In this document: positions 32,720 through 40,377 of the stretch, piece after piece | Layout of the letters: each line of letters opens with the position of its first letter | Numbering within the stretch: the stretch's first letter is position 1 | Assembly: GCA_001919865.1 (NCBI GenBank) | Contig: MNIR01000063.1 | Coordinates: 1 to 60,547 of the forward strand | Length of the DNA stretch: 60,547 bases | Direction of reading: 5' to 3' | Source of the DNA: Gemmatimonadetes bacterium 13_1_20CM_4_69_16 | Lineage (GTDB): Bacteria; Gemmatimonadota; Gemmatimonadetes; Gemmatimonadales; GWC2-71-9 | Translations under genes and position numbers: made by a program | Notes under the pieces: model-generated | The model's database searches: none | Told to the model about the DNA's origin: nothing | The model's input: the letters and a program-made list of their open reading frames with translations, nothing else

Positions 32720-33660
32720 GCGCCAAACAGCTTTGGCTGATCGCCCTCGGCTTGGTCGTGGCCCTGCTGCTGTGGGGCGGCGCGGAGCGCCTGTCTCGGG
32801 GTTCGGACACCGTTACCGGAGGGCTCGTCCTCCCCCGCCTCGCGCCGGGCGCAGTGGACACGATCCGTGTCGTCAAGGGGAGGGACTCGCTCGTGGTCGC
32901 GAAGCAGTCGCCCACCGCGTGGACCGTAAACGGTCATCGGGCTGCGCCCGACGCGGTGAACGACCTGCTGCGAGCACTGCACGACAGTGTCGCGCCGGAG
33001 CTGGTGGCGCAGGACTCTGGGTCGTTCGCCCGACTGAACGTGGACAGCGCGACGGGCCGCTGGCTGCGCGTTACGGGCGGAGGCAAGCCGCTGCTCCGGT
33101 TGATCGTCGGCGCCCGAGGCTCGGAGTACGGGAGCGCATATGTCCGGCTGCCCGGCGACGCACACGTATACCTGTGGCGCGGCCGGCTCGCGTCGCTCGC
33201 GGACCGCACGGCGGACGATTGGCGCGACAAACGCATCACTGGGCTCGCGCCGGACAGCATCGCGTTGATCGACGTGGAGCGCGGCAAGGACCACTACTCG
33301 CTCAGGCGCGCGGGGAAACGCTGGACCCTGGCCGGCGGGGGGGCGGGGGCGAGGGCACCGGACTCGGGCGCGGTGGCGCGGCTGCTCGAGAAGTACCGTA
33401 GCGTGAGCGCTACGGGCTTCGCCTCGCAACCGCAGGCCGACTCCGCGCGGGCGATGCGGCCGGCCCGGCGCGTGAGCTTACGCGACGCCCGCGGCGTGGT
33501 GCTCGTGGCGCTGGTATTCGACTCGACTGCGAGCGGCTTTTGGGTCCGGGGCACCGGCGGCGCCGCCGCCGGTGAAGCGGGCACGGTGTACCGGATGAAC
33601 GCGTGGGACGTGGACGGCCTCACGCCGACGCGGGGCGCACTCGTGCCCAACAAGAAGTAA
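32716..33660 (+). CDS. DUF4340 domain membrane-anchored protein
   Basis: About 314 residues with an N-terminal membrane helix (LIALGLVVALLLWGGAE) and a beta-rich extracytoplasmic domain: IRVVKGRDSLVVAKQSPTAW, LLRALHDSVAPELVAQ, VYLWRGRLASLADRTADDWRDKRI, SIALIDVERGKDHYSLRRAG. DUF4340 regularly follows GldG-type permeases and is thought to belong to the same transport complex. Last gene of this operon. Confidence 0.88.
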   Translation: MSAKQLWLIALGLVVALLLWGGAERLSRGSDTVTGGLVLPRLAPGAVDTIRVVKGRDSLVVAKQSPTAWTVNGHRAAPDAVNDLLRALHDSVAPELVAQDSGSFARLNVDSATGRWLRVTGGGKPLLRLIVGARGSEYGSAYVRLPGDAHVYLWRGRLASLADRTADDWRDKRITGLAPDSIALIDVERGKDHYSLRRAGKRWTLAGGGAGARAPDSGAVARLLEKYRSVSATGFASQPQADSARAMRPARRVSLRDARGVVLVALVFDSTASGFWVRGTGGAAAGEAGTVYRMNAWDVDGLTPTRGALVPNKK

Positions 33661-33683
33661 CCGCGGGTACACCTCCCAACCAC

Positions 33684-33712
33684 TTGGCTTCCAGCAGTTC
33701 GCCGTCTATTTT
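33684..33712 (+). promoter_or_regulatory. Promoter of prs, probably leaderless
   Basis: TTGGCT (33684-33689), 17-bp spacer, TATTTT (33707-33712). The ATG of prs is 11 nt further on (33724) with no Shine-Dalgarno, so transcription likely starts at or next to the start codon. Confidence 0.6.
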
Positions 33713-33723
33713 GCGGGGCTCAC

Positions 33724-34548
33724 ATGGCGGACCTCACGCTGTCGCGGAGCCAGCTGTTGCTCCTCGCCGGGACGGCCAACCGGCCGCTCGCCGAGGAGAC
33801 GGCGGAGAATTACCTGGAGCTGTTGCTCCTGATCGACGCCGCGCGCCGGGCGAGCGCGGCGCGCATCACGGCGGTGCTGCCGTACTTCGGCTACGCGCGC
33901 CAGGACCGCAAGGACCAGCCGCGCGTCGCGATCAGCGCCAAGCTGATGGCGAACCTGATCACGCATGCCGGCGCCGATCGCGTCCTGGGAATGGACTTCC
34001 ATTCCCATCAGGTGCAGGGGTTCTTCGATATCCCGGTGGACCACCTGTACGGGGCGCCGGTGTTCGTGAGCCACTTCCGCCAGAAGCAGCTGCACGATCC
34101 GGTCGTCGTGGCGCCCGACGTCGGCTCGGCGAAGATGGCGCGCGGGTTCGCGAAACGGTTGAACGCGTCGCTGGCGATTATCGACAAACGGCGGCCGTCG
34201 GCCAACGTCGCCGAAGTGGTGAACGTCGTCGGTGAGGTGGCCGCCAAGGACTGTCTCATCCCCGACGACATGATCGACACCGCCGGGACGATTACCGAGG
34301 CGGCCGCCGCGTTGAAGCGGCTCGGGGCCCGCAAGATCTACGCGTTCGCGTCGCACGCGCTCTTGTCCGGGCCCGCGGTCGAGCGGTTGCGTGCCTCGCC
34401 GGTCGATGAGGTGGCGGTGACGAACACGATCCGCATCCCTGAGGACCGGGTGTTCGAGAAGCTGAAGGTGCTGTCGATCGCGGGACTGATCGCCAAGGCA
34501 ATCGGTTACGAGCACTCGAATCAATCGGTGAGCTCACTGTTCGATTGA
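33724..34548 (+). CDS. prs: Ribose-phosphate pyrophosphokinase with N-terminal internal deletion
   Basis: 274 residues instead of about 310-320. The C-terminal two thirds are normal: ITAVLPYFGYARQDRKDQPR, IIDKRRPSANVAEVVNVVG, and the PRPP loop PDDMIDTAGTI. Near the N-terminus, LLAGTANRPLAEE is joined directly to TAENYLELLLLIDAARR; the 43-45 residues that carry the F-[AS]-D-G-E motif and the ENVRG strand are absent. Those residues line the ATP site contributed by a neighbouring subunit. The frame is preserved. The enzyme makes PRPP for nucleotide and histidine synthesis and is normally essential. Either a real deletion or an assembly error. Confidence 0.9.
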   Translation: MADLTLSRSQLLLLAGTANRPLAEETAENYLELLLLIDAARRASAARITAVLPYFGYARQDRKDQPRVAISAKLMANLITHAGADRVLGMDFHSHQVQGFFDIPVDHLYGAPVFVSHFRQKQLHDPVVVAPDVGSAKMARGFAKRLNASLAIIDKRRPSANVAEVVNVVGEVAAKDCLIPDDMIDTAGTITEAAAALKRLGARKIYAFASHALLSGPAVERLRASPVDEVAVTNTIRIPEDRVFEKLKVLSIAGLIAKAIGYEHSNQSVSSLFD

Positions 34549-34550
34549 GT

Positions 34551-34582
34551 GCGGACCACGGATCACGGACAACGGATAACGT
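34551..34582 (+). repeat. Heptamer repeat at the rplY start
   Basis: Successive seven-base words GCGGACC, ACGGATC, ACGGACA, ACGGATA end directly at the ATG of rplY, leaving no Shine-Dalgarno. Same period as the repeats at 12272 and 54627. Confidence 0.7.
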
Positions 34583-35347
34583 ATGGCTCAAATTGTTTCT
34601 CTCGCAGCGAGCCCGCGCAGCGCGACCGGTAAAGGCGCCGCGCGCCAGGCGCGCTTCCGGGGCCGCGTCCCCGCGGTGATCTACGGACACGGACGCGACA
34701 CCCTGCCGCTCGAGGTGGACGCCAAGGCGCTCGAGAAGGCGCTCACGGGCGTCGAGCCCGCCAGCACCATCATCGAGCTCTCGGTGGACGGCAAGACGAC
34801 CAAGACGCTGATCCGCGAGATCCAGCGGCATCCCGTCCGACCCGACATCATCCATGTGGATTTTTACGAGATCCACGCGCAGGAAAAGGTCACGCTCAAG
34901 GTGACGGTGCACTTGGTCGGCAACCCGGACGGCGTGCGCAACGCCGGCGGCGTGCTCGACCAGGTGACACGCGAGGTCGAGATCGCGGTGCTGCCGGAGA
35001 ACATTCCCGACCGGGTCGAGCTCGACGTCACGGCCTTGAAGATTGGGGACTCGCTCCACGTGCGGGAGCTGAACATCCCGAACGCGACGATTCTCACGCT
35101 GGCGGACCTGACGATCGCCACCGTCGTGCCGCCGCGGGCCGAGGAAGTCGCGGCCCCGGCACCCGAAGCCGCGACCGAGGTCGCCGAGCCCGAGCTGATC
35201 CGCAAGGTCCGGGAGGGCGAGGAGGAGGCGGGTGAGGCCGCCCCCGAAGGCGGCGCCAAACCGGAGGCGAAAGCCGGCCCGGCCGCGCCCACCAAGGGCG
35301 AGAAGCCGGAGAAGGCCGAGAAGCCGAAGGGCGGCAAAGAGAGCTGA
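34583..35347 (+). CDS. rplY: Large ribosomal subunit protein bL25 (CTC form)
   Basis: 254 residues. N-terminal L25 5S-rRNA-binding domain (AASPRSATGKGAARQARFRG, VPAVIYGHGRDTLPLEVD, HPVRPDIIHVDFYEI) followed by the CTC C-terminal domain (VTVHLVGNPDGVRNAGGVLD, VELDVTALKIGDSLHVREL) and a Lys/Glu-rich tail. Binds 5S rRNA in the ribosome. Part of prs-rplY-pth-ychF. Confidence 0.95.
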   Translation: MAQIVSLAASPRSATGKGAARQARFRGRVPAVIYGHGRDTLPLEVDAKALEKALTGVEPASTIIELSVDGKTTKTLIREIQRHPVRPDIIHVDFYEIHAQEKVTLKVTVHLVGNPDGVRNAGGVLDQVTREVEIAVLPENIPDRVELDVTALKIGDSLHVRELNIPNATILTLADLTIATVVPPRAEEVAAPAPEAATEVAEPELIRKVREGEEEAGEAAPEGGAKPEAKAGPAAPTKGEKPEKAEKPKGGKES

Positions 35348-35883
35348 GCCAGCGCGCCGTCGTCGGCCTCGGGAATCCCGGCCCGGAGTACGCGGCGACG
35401 CGCCACAATGCGGGTTTCTGGCTGGCCGACGCGCTCGTTGCGCACTGGGGGTTTCCCCCGTTCCGCCGGGGCGAGCGCGCCCGCGTGACCGAAGGCTCGG
35501 TGGACGGCGTCCCCGTCCGCCTGCTCAAACCCACCACCTACATGAACCGCAGCGGCGCGGCGCTGGCGTCGCTCCGCGCCGACCCCGCCTTCAGCCCGGC
35601 CACCGACCTGCTCATCCTCGTGGACGACTTCCAGATCCCGTGCGGCACGTTTCGTCTCCGCGCGGAGGGCTCTTCGGGCGGTCACAACGGCTTGCGGAGC
35701 ATCGAGAGCGCGCTGCAGTCGCAAGCTTACGCCCGCCTCCGGATCGGCGTGGGGCCGCTGCCGGACGGAGTGAGCGACTGGTCCGAGTACGTGCTCGCAC
35801 CGTTCACGCCGGAGCAGCGGGATCAAGTGGAGGCCCTGATGCCCGAGCTCATCGACGCCGTCGAGAAGTGGCTGCGCCAGTGA
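35344..35883 (+). CDS. pth: Peptidyl-tRNA hydrolase, CTG start
   Basis: About 179 residues. The conserved N-terminus AVVGLGNPGPEYAATRHNAGFW is in frame upstream of any ATG, GTG or TTG; the only plausible start is a CTG at 35344 that overlaps the rplY stop as CTGA. Catalytic features: Asn in GLGNPG, His in RHNAGF, KPTTYMNRSG, LVDDFQIP (Asp) and GGHNGLRSI. Cleaves peptidyl-tRNA released from stalled ribosomes. Starting at the later ATG/GTG would remove the active site. Confidence 0.93.
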   Translation: MSQRAVVGLGNPGPEYAATRHNAGFWLADALVAHWGFPPFRRGERARVTEGSVDGVPVRLLKPTTYMNRSGAALASLRADPAFSPATDLLILVDDFQIPCGTFRLRAEGSSGGHNGLRSIESALQSQAYARLRIGVGPLPDGVSDWSEYVLAPFTPEQRDQVEALMPELIDAVEKWLRQ

Positions 35884-35898
35884 GCACGCGGAAGTGAT

Positions 35899-36999
35899 AT
35901 GCTTCGCCTCGGAATCGTCGGCTTACCCAACGTCGGCAAGTCCACCCTGTTCAACGCCCTCACCGCCGCGAAGGCGGCGGCAGAGAACTACCCGTTCTGC
36001 ACCGTCGAGCCCAACGTCGGCGTGGTCGCCGTGCCCGACCCCCGGCTCGACCGCCTGTTCGAGCTCGTCCGGCCCAAGAAGCAGGTCCCGGCCGTGGTCG
36101 AGTTCGTGGATATCGCGGGGCTGGTGCAGGGCGCGTCCCAGGGCGAGGGTCTGGGCAACCAGTTCCTGTCGCACATCCGCGAAGTGGACGCGATCGTGCA
36201 CGTGATTCGCTGCTTCGAAGACCCCGACGTCGTGCACGTGATGGGCCCGGTCGATCCGGTGCGCGACCACGACATCGTCACGAGCGAGCTGGCGCTCGCG
36301 GACTTGGCGGTGGTCGAGCGTCGGCTGGAGAAGACCCGCAAGACCGCTCGGGCCGGGGACAAGGAAGCGCAGCTCGAGCTGGTGGTGCTGGAGCGCGTCG
36401 TGGAGGAGCTGAACGCCGGGCGCGGGGCCCGGGAAGCGGGCGAAGCCGAGAACGCCGTGCGGTTCCTACGCCGGCTGGGCCTCCTGACGGCGAAGCCGAT
36501 CCTCTACGCCGCGAACGTCACCGAGGACGACCTCGCAGCGGGCGGCGGCAAATGGATCGAGCGGCTGCGCGCCGCGGTTCAGTCGCACCACGAGGAGGCG
36601 GAGATCGTCCCCTTCTCCGCCCGGTTGGAGGCGGAGCTCGCCGAGCTGTCGGGCGAGGAGCGGCGCGAGTACCTCGCGAGCGCCGGCGTGCGGGAGCCCG
36701 GGCTCGACCGCTTGATTCACGCCGGCTATCACCTGCTCGGGCTCCAGACGTTCTTCACGGTCGGCGAGAACGAGGTCCGCGCGTGGACGATGCACCGGGG
36801 GGGCACCGCGTTCGACGCCGCCGGCGAGATCCACTCGGATTTTCAGCGCGGCTTCATCCGCGCCGAGACGGTCGCCTACGAGGAGTTCGTGCGAGCCGGA
36901 TCGTACAAGGCGGCCCGCGAGCAGGGGCTGGTCCGCTCCGAGGGGCGGGACTACGTGGTGCAGGACGGCGACGTGCTGCTGTTCCGGTTCAACGTCTAG
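35899..36999 (+). CDS. ychF: Ribosome-binding ATPase YchF
   Basis: 366 residues: P-loop GLPNVGKSTLFN, GDVAVPDPRLD-type switch (VVAVPDPRLDRL), DIAGLVQGASQGEGLGNQFL, coiled coil and C-terminal TGS domain (VRAWTMHRGGTAFDAAGEIH, RGFIRAETVAYEEF). An Obg-family ATPase that binds ribosomes. Last gene of this cluster, convergent with the next gene with a shared CTAG at the stops. Confidence 0.96.
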   Translation: MLRLGIVGLPNVGKSTLFNALTAAKAAAENYPFCTVEPNVGVVAVPDPRLDRLFELVRPKKQVPAVVEFVDIAGLVQGASQGEGLGNQFLSHIREVDAIVHVIRCFEDPDVVHVMGPVDPVRDHDIVTSELALADLAVVERRLEKTRKTARAGDKEAQLELVVLERVVEELNAGRGAREAGEAENAVRFLRRLGLLTAKPILYAANVTEDDLAAGGGKWIERLRAAVQSHHEEAEIVPFSARLEAELAELSGEERREYLASAGVREPGLDRLIHAGYHLLGLQTFFTVGENEVRAWTMHRGGTAFDAAGEIHSDFQRGFIRAETVAYEEFVRAGSYKAAREQGLVRSEGRDYVVQDGDVLLFRFNV

Positions 37000-37772
37000 T
37001 AGCGGCGCCACAGCAGGACGGCGCCGCACGTGCTCCCGGAGCCCCATTGGAACTCCAGCGGCACGTCGAACCCCCGCTTGTAGACCTCCACGCCGGCCAG
37101 CTCGTCCACCCGGAAGAGCCCTATCTCGTCGGCGGGCAGCCGCATGCCGTCCAGGTACAGCGACATCAGGCATTGGCGCGGGCCGCCCGAGCCGAGCGGA
37201 ATGCAGTACCCCGTCCCGCAACCCACCCAGACGCCGGCCTCGCTCAGCAGGGACCGCAGGGGCAACCCCCGGCGCTGCTGGAGCTCTTGCAGCGTGTAGA
37301 AGCGGCCGAACCGCCCCCACGTCTTGCGATCGTAGAATCCCGCGAGACTGCGCACGGCGCGCGCGCTCTGCGCTTCGACGACAATCGGCGTCAGCTCCAG
37401 CGCCTCGACCTCGAGCAATACCGCGAGCATGAGCGTCTGCCCGCGCTGCAGCATGATGTCCTTCTCGTACGAGAGACTGTCCCCGTACAGCACGCGGAGC
37501 GTCTGGCGGCCCGAAGGCAGCCCCGCGAGGGCGAATAACCCTACGGAATTGCTCACGTCGAACACCCGGCTCCCCTGTACGGCGATCATGACGCCGGAAA
37601 TCGGCAGGCCGTTGAGGGACGAGCGCACCGACCCTGAGAGACGAGCCGAATCCTGTTGAACTGGCAAGATACGGGCCGAGTCCTGTTGCGCCGGCGCGAA
37701 CGGGGGAGCCGCGGTGATGAGGGCGAGCGACAGCAGAAGCGGGAGTATCGGCTGCAGGGGCTGGCGTTTCAC
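36996..37772 (-). CDS. Exported carboxypeptidase-regulatory-like / TonB-plug-like protein
   Basis: About 258 residues from a GTG at 37772 (an ATG at 37787 is also in frame). Signal peptide LPLLLSLALITAAPPFAPA, then a short tandem duplication QQDSARILPV / QQDSARLSG, a carboxypeptidase-D-regulatory-like beta domain (LSGSVRSSLNGLPISGVMIAVQGS) and a TonB-dependent-receptor plug-like segment (LYLDGMRLPADEIGLFRVDELAGVEVYKRG). No barrel follows, so it is not a receptor itself; it may be a secreted relative of such N-terminal domains. Convergent with ychF. Confidence 0.7.
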   Translation of the reverse strand: MKRQPLQPILPLLLSLALITAAPPFAPAQQDSARILPVQQDSARLSGSVRSSLNGLPISGVMIAVQGSRVFDVSNSVGLFALAGLPSGRQTLRVLYGDSLSYEKDIMLQRGQTLMLAVLLEVEALELTPIVVEAQSARAVRSLAGFYDRKTWGRFGRFYTLQELQQRRGLPLRSLLSEAGVWVGCGTGYCIPLGSGGPRQCLMSLYLDGMRLPADEIGLFRVDELAGVEVYKRGFDVPLEFQWGSGSTCGAVLLWRRY

Positions 37773-37810
37773 ATCGGAATGATACACGCCCGCCCGACGG
37801 TGGTGCCAGG

Positions 37811-38452
37811 CTAGTCGTCGATCCCGGTGGGGCTCGCCGAACCCGCGTGCACGCGGTTACCGCGCTGGTGCTCGTGGACCACGCTCGCCTGCTTGGTCTG
37901 ATCCGTGAGCGGAAGCTGCCGCTGCACCATATCGCGGCTGATCCACACGACCTGGTCGCCGCACATGATCGCGTCGATCGGGTAGGGCTGCCGCAGGAAC
38001 GACTGGCCGTCGGAGCTGGCGACCTGCGTGCCCGGGAAGAAGTACCAGCACCGCTCACCGCTCGGATGGCTGTGAATCATGCCGACCGTGCCGTTCCACC
38101 CGGCGTCCTCGCACGTCTGCTTGGGCACGACGTGGGTCGCGGTCGACTGCGGGGGATCGACGTCCGCAGGCGCGATGCGGCGCACGATCACGGTTTGGCC
38201 GAGCACCTCACCGATCATGCACCCCATGAACTCGGTCGGGAACGAACGGTACTGGAGGGTGAGGAAGCGACGCGCTTGGGCGGAGAGGCTGAGCGTGCGA
38301 GCGGCGCCGGCGCTCGCTATCGCGCTAGGCGGCGAGGCGGACTGCGCGAACCGCACCGACTCGGGCTGCAAGGCGAGCAGCGTCATCAGGCCTGCCGTCG
38401 CCAAGACGACACGCCCCGTACGCGTGAGCAACCAAACGCTGACTCGCTGCAT
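37811..38452 (-). CDS. Exported JAMM-like (MPN) metalloprotease
   Basis: 213 residues with a hydrophobic N-terminal signal (VVLATAGLMTLLALQ). The MPN core shows TEFMGCMIGEVLGQTVIV (metal-site Glu near 74) and GMIHSHPSGERCWYFFPG (His127, His129) followed by ASSDGQSF (Asp148). The spacing from the second His to the Ser/Asp pair is longer than in the canonical JAMM motif, so activity is not certain. Extracytoplasmic location is unusual for JAMM enzymes. Alone on the minus strand, divergent from rpsF with about 400 nt between. Confidence 0.75.
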   Translation of the reverse strand: MQRVSVWLLTRTGRVVLATAGLMTLLALQPESVRFAQSASPPSAIASAGAARTLSLSAQARRFLTLQYRSFPTEFMGCMIGEVLGQTVIVRRIAPADVDPPQSTATHVVPKQTCEDAGWNGTVGMIHSHPSGERCWYFFPGTQVASSDGQSFLRQPYPIDAIMCGDQVVWISRDMVQRQLPLTDQTKQASVVHEHQRGNRVHAGSASPTGIDD

Positions 38453-38610
38453 GCCGCCTTCCTTCGGTCACCGCGCCTCCCGGGACAACTGGACCGGGTG
38501 CACTGCCCTGTCATTCCCCTGCAAGGGCAAGACCGATGCCATGGTTCCAACACCTCTGATGCGGGCGTGGCAAGTCGTTATGTAAGGAATGGTTGCGGAT
38601 CGCGCCTGCA

Positions 38611-38626
38611 TGTGACCGTGGTCACG
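38611..38626. promoter_or_regulatory. CRP/FNR-family-like operator 1
   Basis: TGTGA-CCGTGG-TCACG: matches the CRP consensus TGTGA-N6-TCACA at 9 of 10 defined bases. The same half-sites recur at 38675-38690. Confidence 0.6.
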
Positions 38627-38674
38627 CCGGATCATCGTGGCCTAAAAACGGGGCAGGCATTTCGAGAGACGGGC

Positions 38675-38690
38675 TGTGAGGGGGGTCACG
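38675..38690. promoter_or_regulatory. CRP/FNR-family-like operator 2
   Basis: TGTGA-GGGGGG-TCACG: identical half-sites to operator 1; centres are 64 bp apart, about six helical turns, so both would lie on the same DNA face. Confidence 0.55.
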
Positions 38691-38854
38691 CTTCCCGGCG
38701 CCCGCTGCCTCTGCGCCTCGATGGGTGAGCCGGCGTTGCGCTGGGTAATCACCCCGCGCTACCGCCCGGTCCTCGGAGCGCCTAACTTTCCTCATACAAG
38801 TCCCCTACTCGGCGCCGCACCGCGCCGGGTCGCTCGAGACCAAAGGGAGGTGGC

Positions 38855-39229
38855 ATGACGCGTCGCTACGAGACGGTGTACATCTTCGACAGTGCCCTGG
38901 AAGAGCCCGCGATCACCGAGAAGCTGGACAAGTTCCACGCCCTCCTGACGAAGGACGGCAAAGGGACGCTCACCAACGTCGCCCACTGGGGCAAGCGCAC
39001 GCTGGCGTTCCCCATCAAGAAGCGCGACTCGGGCCACTATGTGGTCGCGCAGTTCGAGACCGCCGCCGATCTGCTGCCCGAGTACGAGCGGGCCGTCAAG
39101 CTCGACGAGGCGGTGCTCCGCTATCTCGTGGTCGTCTCTGAGGGTCTGCCGGCCAAGCCGGAGGCCGCCCCGGTCGTCGCCGCCGTGATCGCGCCCGAGG
39201 TGGAAGAGCTCGAGGAGGACGAAGCATGA
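38855..39229 (+). CDS. rpsF: Small ribosomal subunit protein bS6
   Basis: 124 residues: [62 protein letters not shown]. Acidic C-terminal tail ([10 protein letters not shown]). Forms a heterodimer with bS18 in the 30S platform. Overlaps rpsR by ATGA. Confidence 0.95.
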   Translation: MTRRYETVYIFDSALEEPAITEKLDKFHALLTKDGKGTLTNVAHWGKRTLAFPIKKRDSGHYVVAQFETAADLLPEYERAVKLDEAVLRYLVVVSEGLPAKPEAAPVVAAVIAPEVEELEEDEA

Positions 39230-39447
39230 GGCGGCCCGCCAAGACGTGCCCCGTGTGCGAGTCCGGCGTGCGCGTACTCGACTACAAGGACGACCGCACC
39301 CTGAGTCGGTTCCTGACCGAGCGCGGCAAGATCCTGCCGAGTCGGCTCTCGGGGATGTGCGCGCGGCACCAGCGGCAGCTTGCGACCGCGATCAAGCGCG
39401 CCCGCCAGCTCGCCCTGCTCCCGTACATCAAGGGCTACATCGGCTGA
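39226..39447 (+). CDS. rpsR: Small ribosomal subunit protein bS18
   Basis: 73 residues: [55 protein letters not shown] Cys-rich start (CPVC) and C-terminal CARH suggest the zinc-binding form. Partner of bS6. Confidence 0.95.
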   Translation: MRRPAKTCPVCESGVRVLDYKDDRTLSRFLTERGKILPSRLSGMCARHQRQLATAIKRARQLALLPYIKGYIG

Positions 39448-39448
39448 T

Positions 39449-40357
39449 ATGACCGCTGGTGGGGAGGGAGGGCGCTGGCGGCTGATCCTGGGCACCGCCA
39501 CTTTCGCGGCCTGGGCGGGGCCCAGTCTGGTGGGGCTGCCGCTCGCCGGGCTGCTGATCGCCGCCCGGCCGCGCTCCGCCGCGGAATGGAGCGCGGCGGT
39601 CGGCGTGGGCGTCGTCAGCCTCGGGCTGCTGCTGCTCCCCGCCAGCGATCTGCTCACCGGGTTCGTGCGTGCCTACACGGTGCTCCTCGCGGCCGCCTTC
39701 GTCGCCGTCACGCTGTTCGCGACCGCGCACGAGTCTCTGCTGCAGCGCGCGGTGCGCGCGGGCCTGATCGCCGGCGTAGCGGCCGTCGCGCTCGCGCGCG
39801 TGAGCCTGGGCGGCTCCGTGTGGGACGCCCTCCACTGGGAAGCGCGCCGCCAAGCGAGCGCCACGATGCGCGTCATGGTGGAGCTCGCGCCCCAAGCGTT
39901 CCCGGTGTACGAGCCCGTGGTGCGGTTCGTGAGCGATACCGTGCCCGCCACGCTCGCGCTGCAAACCCTGGCCGGTCTCGCGCTCGCCTGGCAGTGGCAC
40001 CGCCGCGTGGCGCGCAGTCCGTTCGCCCCTCCGCTCGCTCCGTTCCGGGAGTTCCGGTTCGGCGACCACTGGGTGTGGGCGATCGTGGTGGCGCTCGTCG
40101 CCTGGATCACGCCCGTCGTGGCGGGTGTCAAGCTCGCCGCGTTGAACCTGGTCGCGGTGCTCGGCACGCTCTACCTGATCCGCGGGATCGCCATCGTGGC
40201 GGCGTTCTCCGGCGCGCTCGGCGTCGCGCCGGCCGCCCTCGTGATCGGCGCGGTCGGCGTGCTGCTCACGGCGGCCGTCGCGCTCCCGTTGCTGGCCGCC
40301 CTGGGGGTCACCGACACCTGGCTCGAGTTCCGACGCCGCCTCAAGGCGCCGGCCTGA
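39449..40357 (+). CDS. DUF2232 (YybS-like) membrane protein
   Basis: About 302 residues with eight or so membrane helices (ATFAAWAGPSLVGLPLAGLLIA, VVSLGLLLLPASDLL, WVWAIVVALVAWITPVV, VAAFSGALGVAPAALVIGAVGVLL). Position between rpsR and rplI is that of YybS/DUF2232 proteins in several phyla. Function unknown, possibly an ECF-type S component relative. Confidence 0.8.
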   Translation: MTAGGEGGRWRLILGTATFAAWAGPSLVGLPLAGLLIAARPRSAAEWSAAVGVGVVSLGLLLLPASDLLTGFVRAYTVLLAAAFVAVTLFATAHESLLQRAVRAGLIAGVAAVALARVSLGGSVWDALHWEARRQASATMRVMVELAPQAFPVYEPVVRFVSDTVPATLALQTLAGLALAWQWHRRVARSPFAPPLAPFREFRFGDHWVWAIVVALVAWITPVVAGVKLAALNLVAVLGTLYLIRGIAIVAAFSGALGVAPAALVIGAVGVLLTAAVALPLLAALGVTDTWLEFRRRLKAPA

Positions 40358-40377
40358 CCCGTGATTGAGAGGAAGCG

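Larger units (their letters stand above)
38453..38854. other. Long intergenic region upstream of rpsF
   Basis: 402 nt without a supported gene. It holds two CRP-like palindromes (38611-38626 and 38675-38690) and a strong Shine-Dalgarno (AAAGGGAGGTGGC) for rpsF. An S6:S18 leader RNA is expected in this position in many bacteria, but I cannot confirm its fold by eye. No clear sigma-70 promoter. Confidence 0.7.

Noticed and set aside
36466..38058. 530-codon minus-strand frame across ychF and the next genes
   Set aside because: It crosses unrelated genes and has no conserved segment.
38700..38854. S6:S18 leader RNA upstream of rpsF
   Set aside because: Expected by position, but I could not verify the conserved loop or pairing by eye, so it is not listed as a feature.
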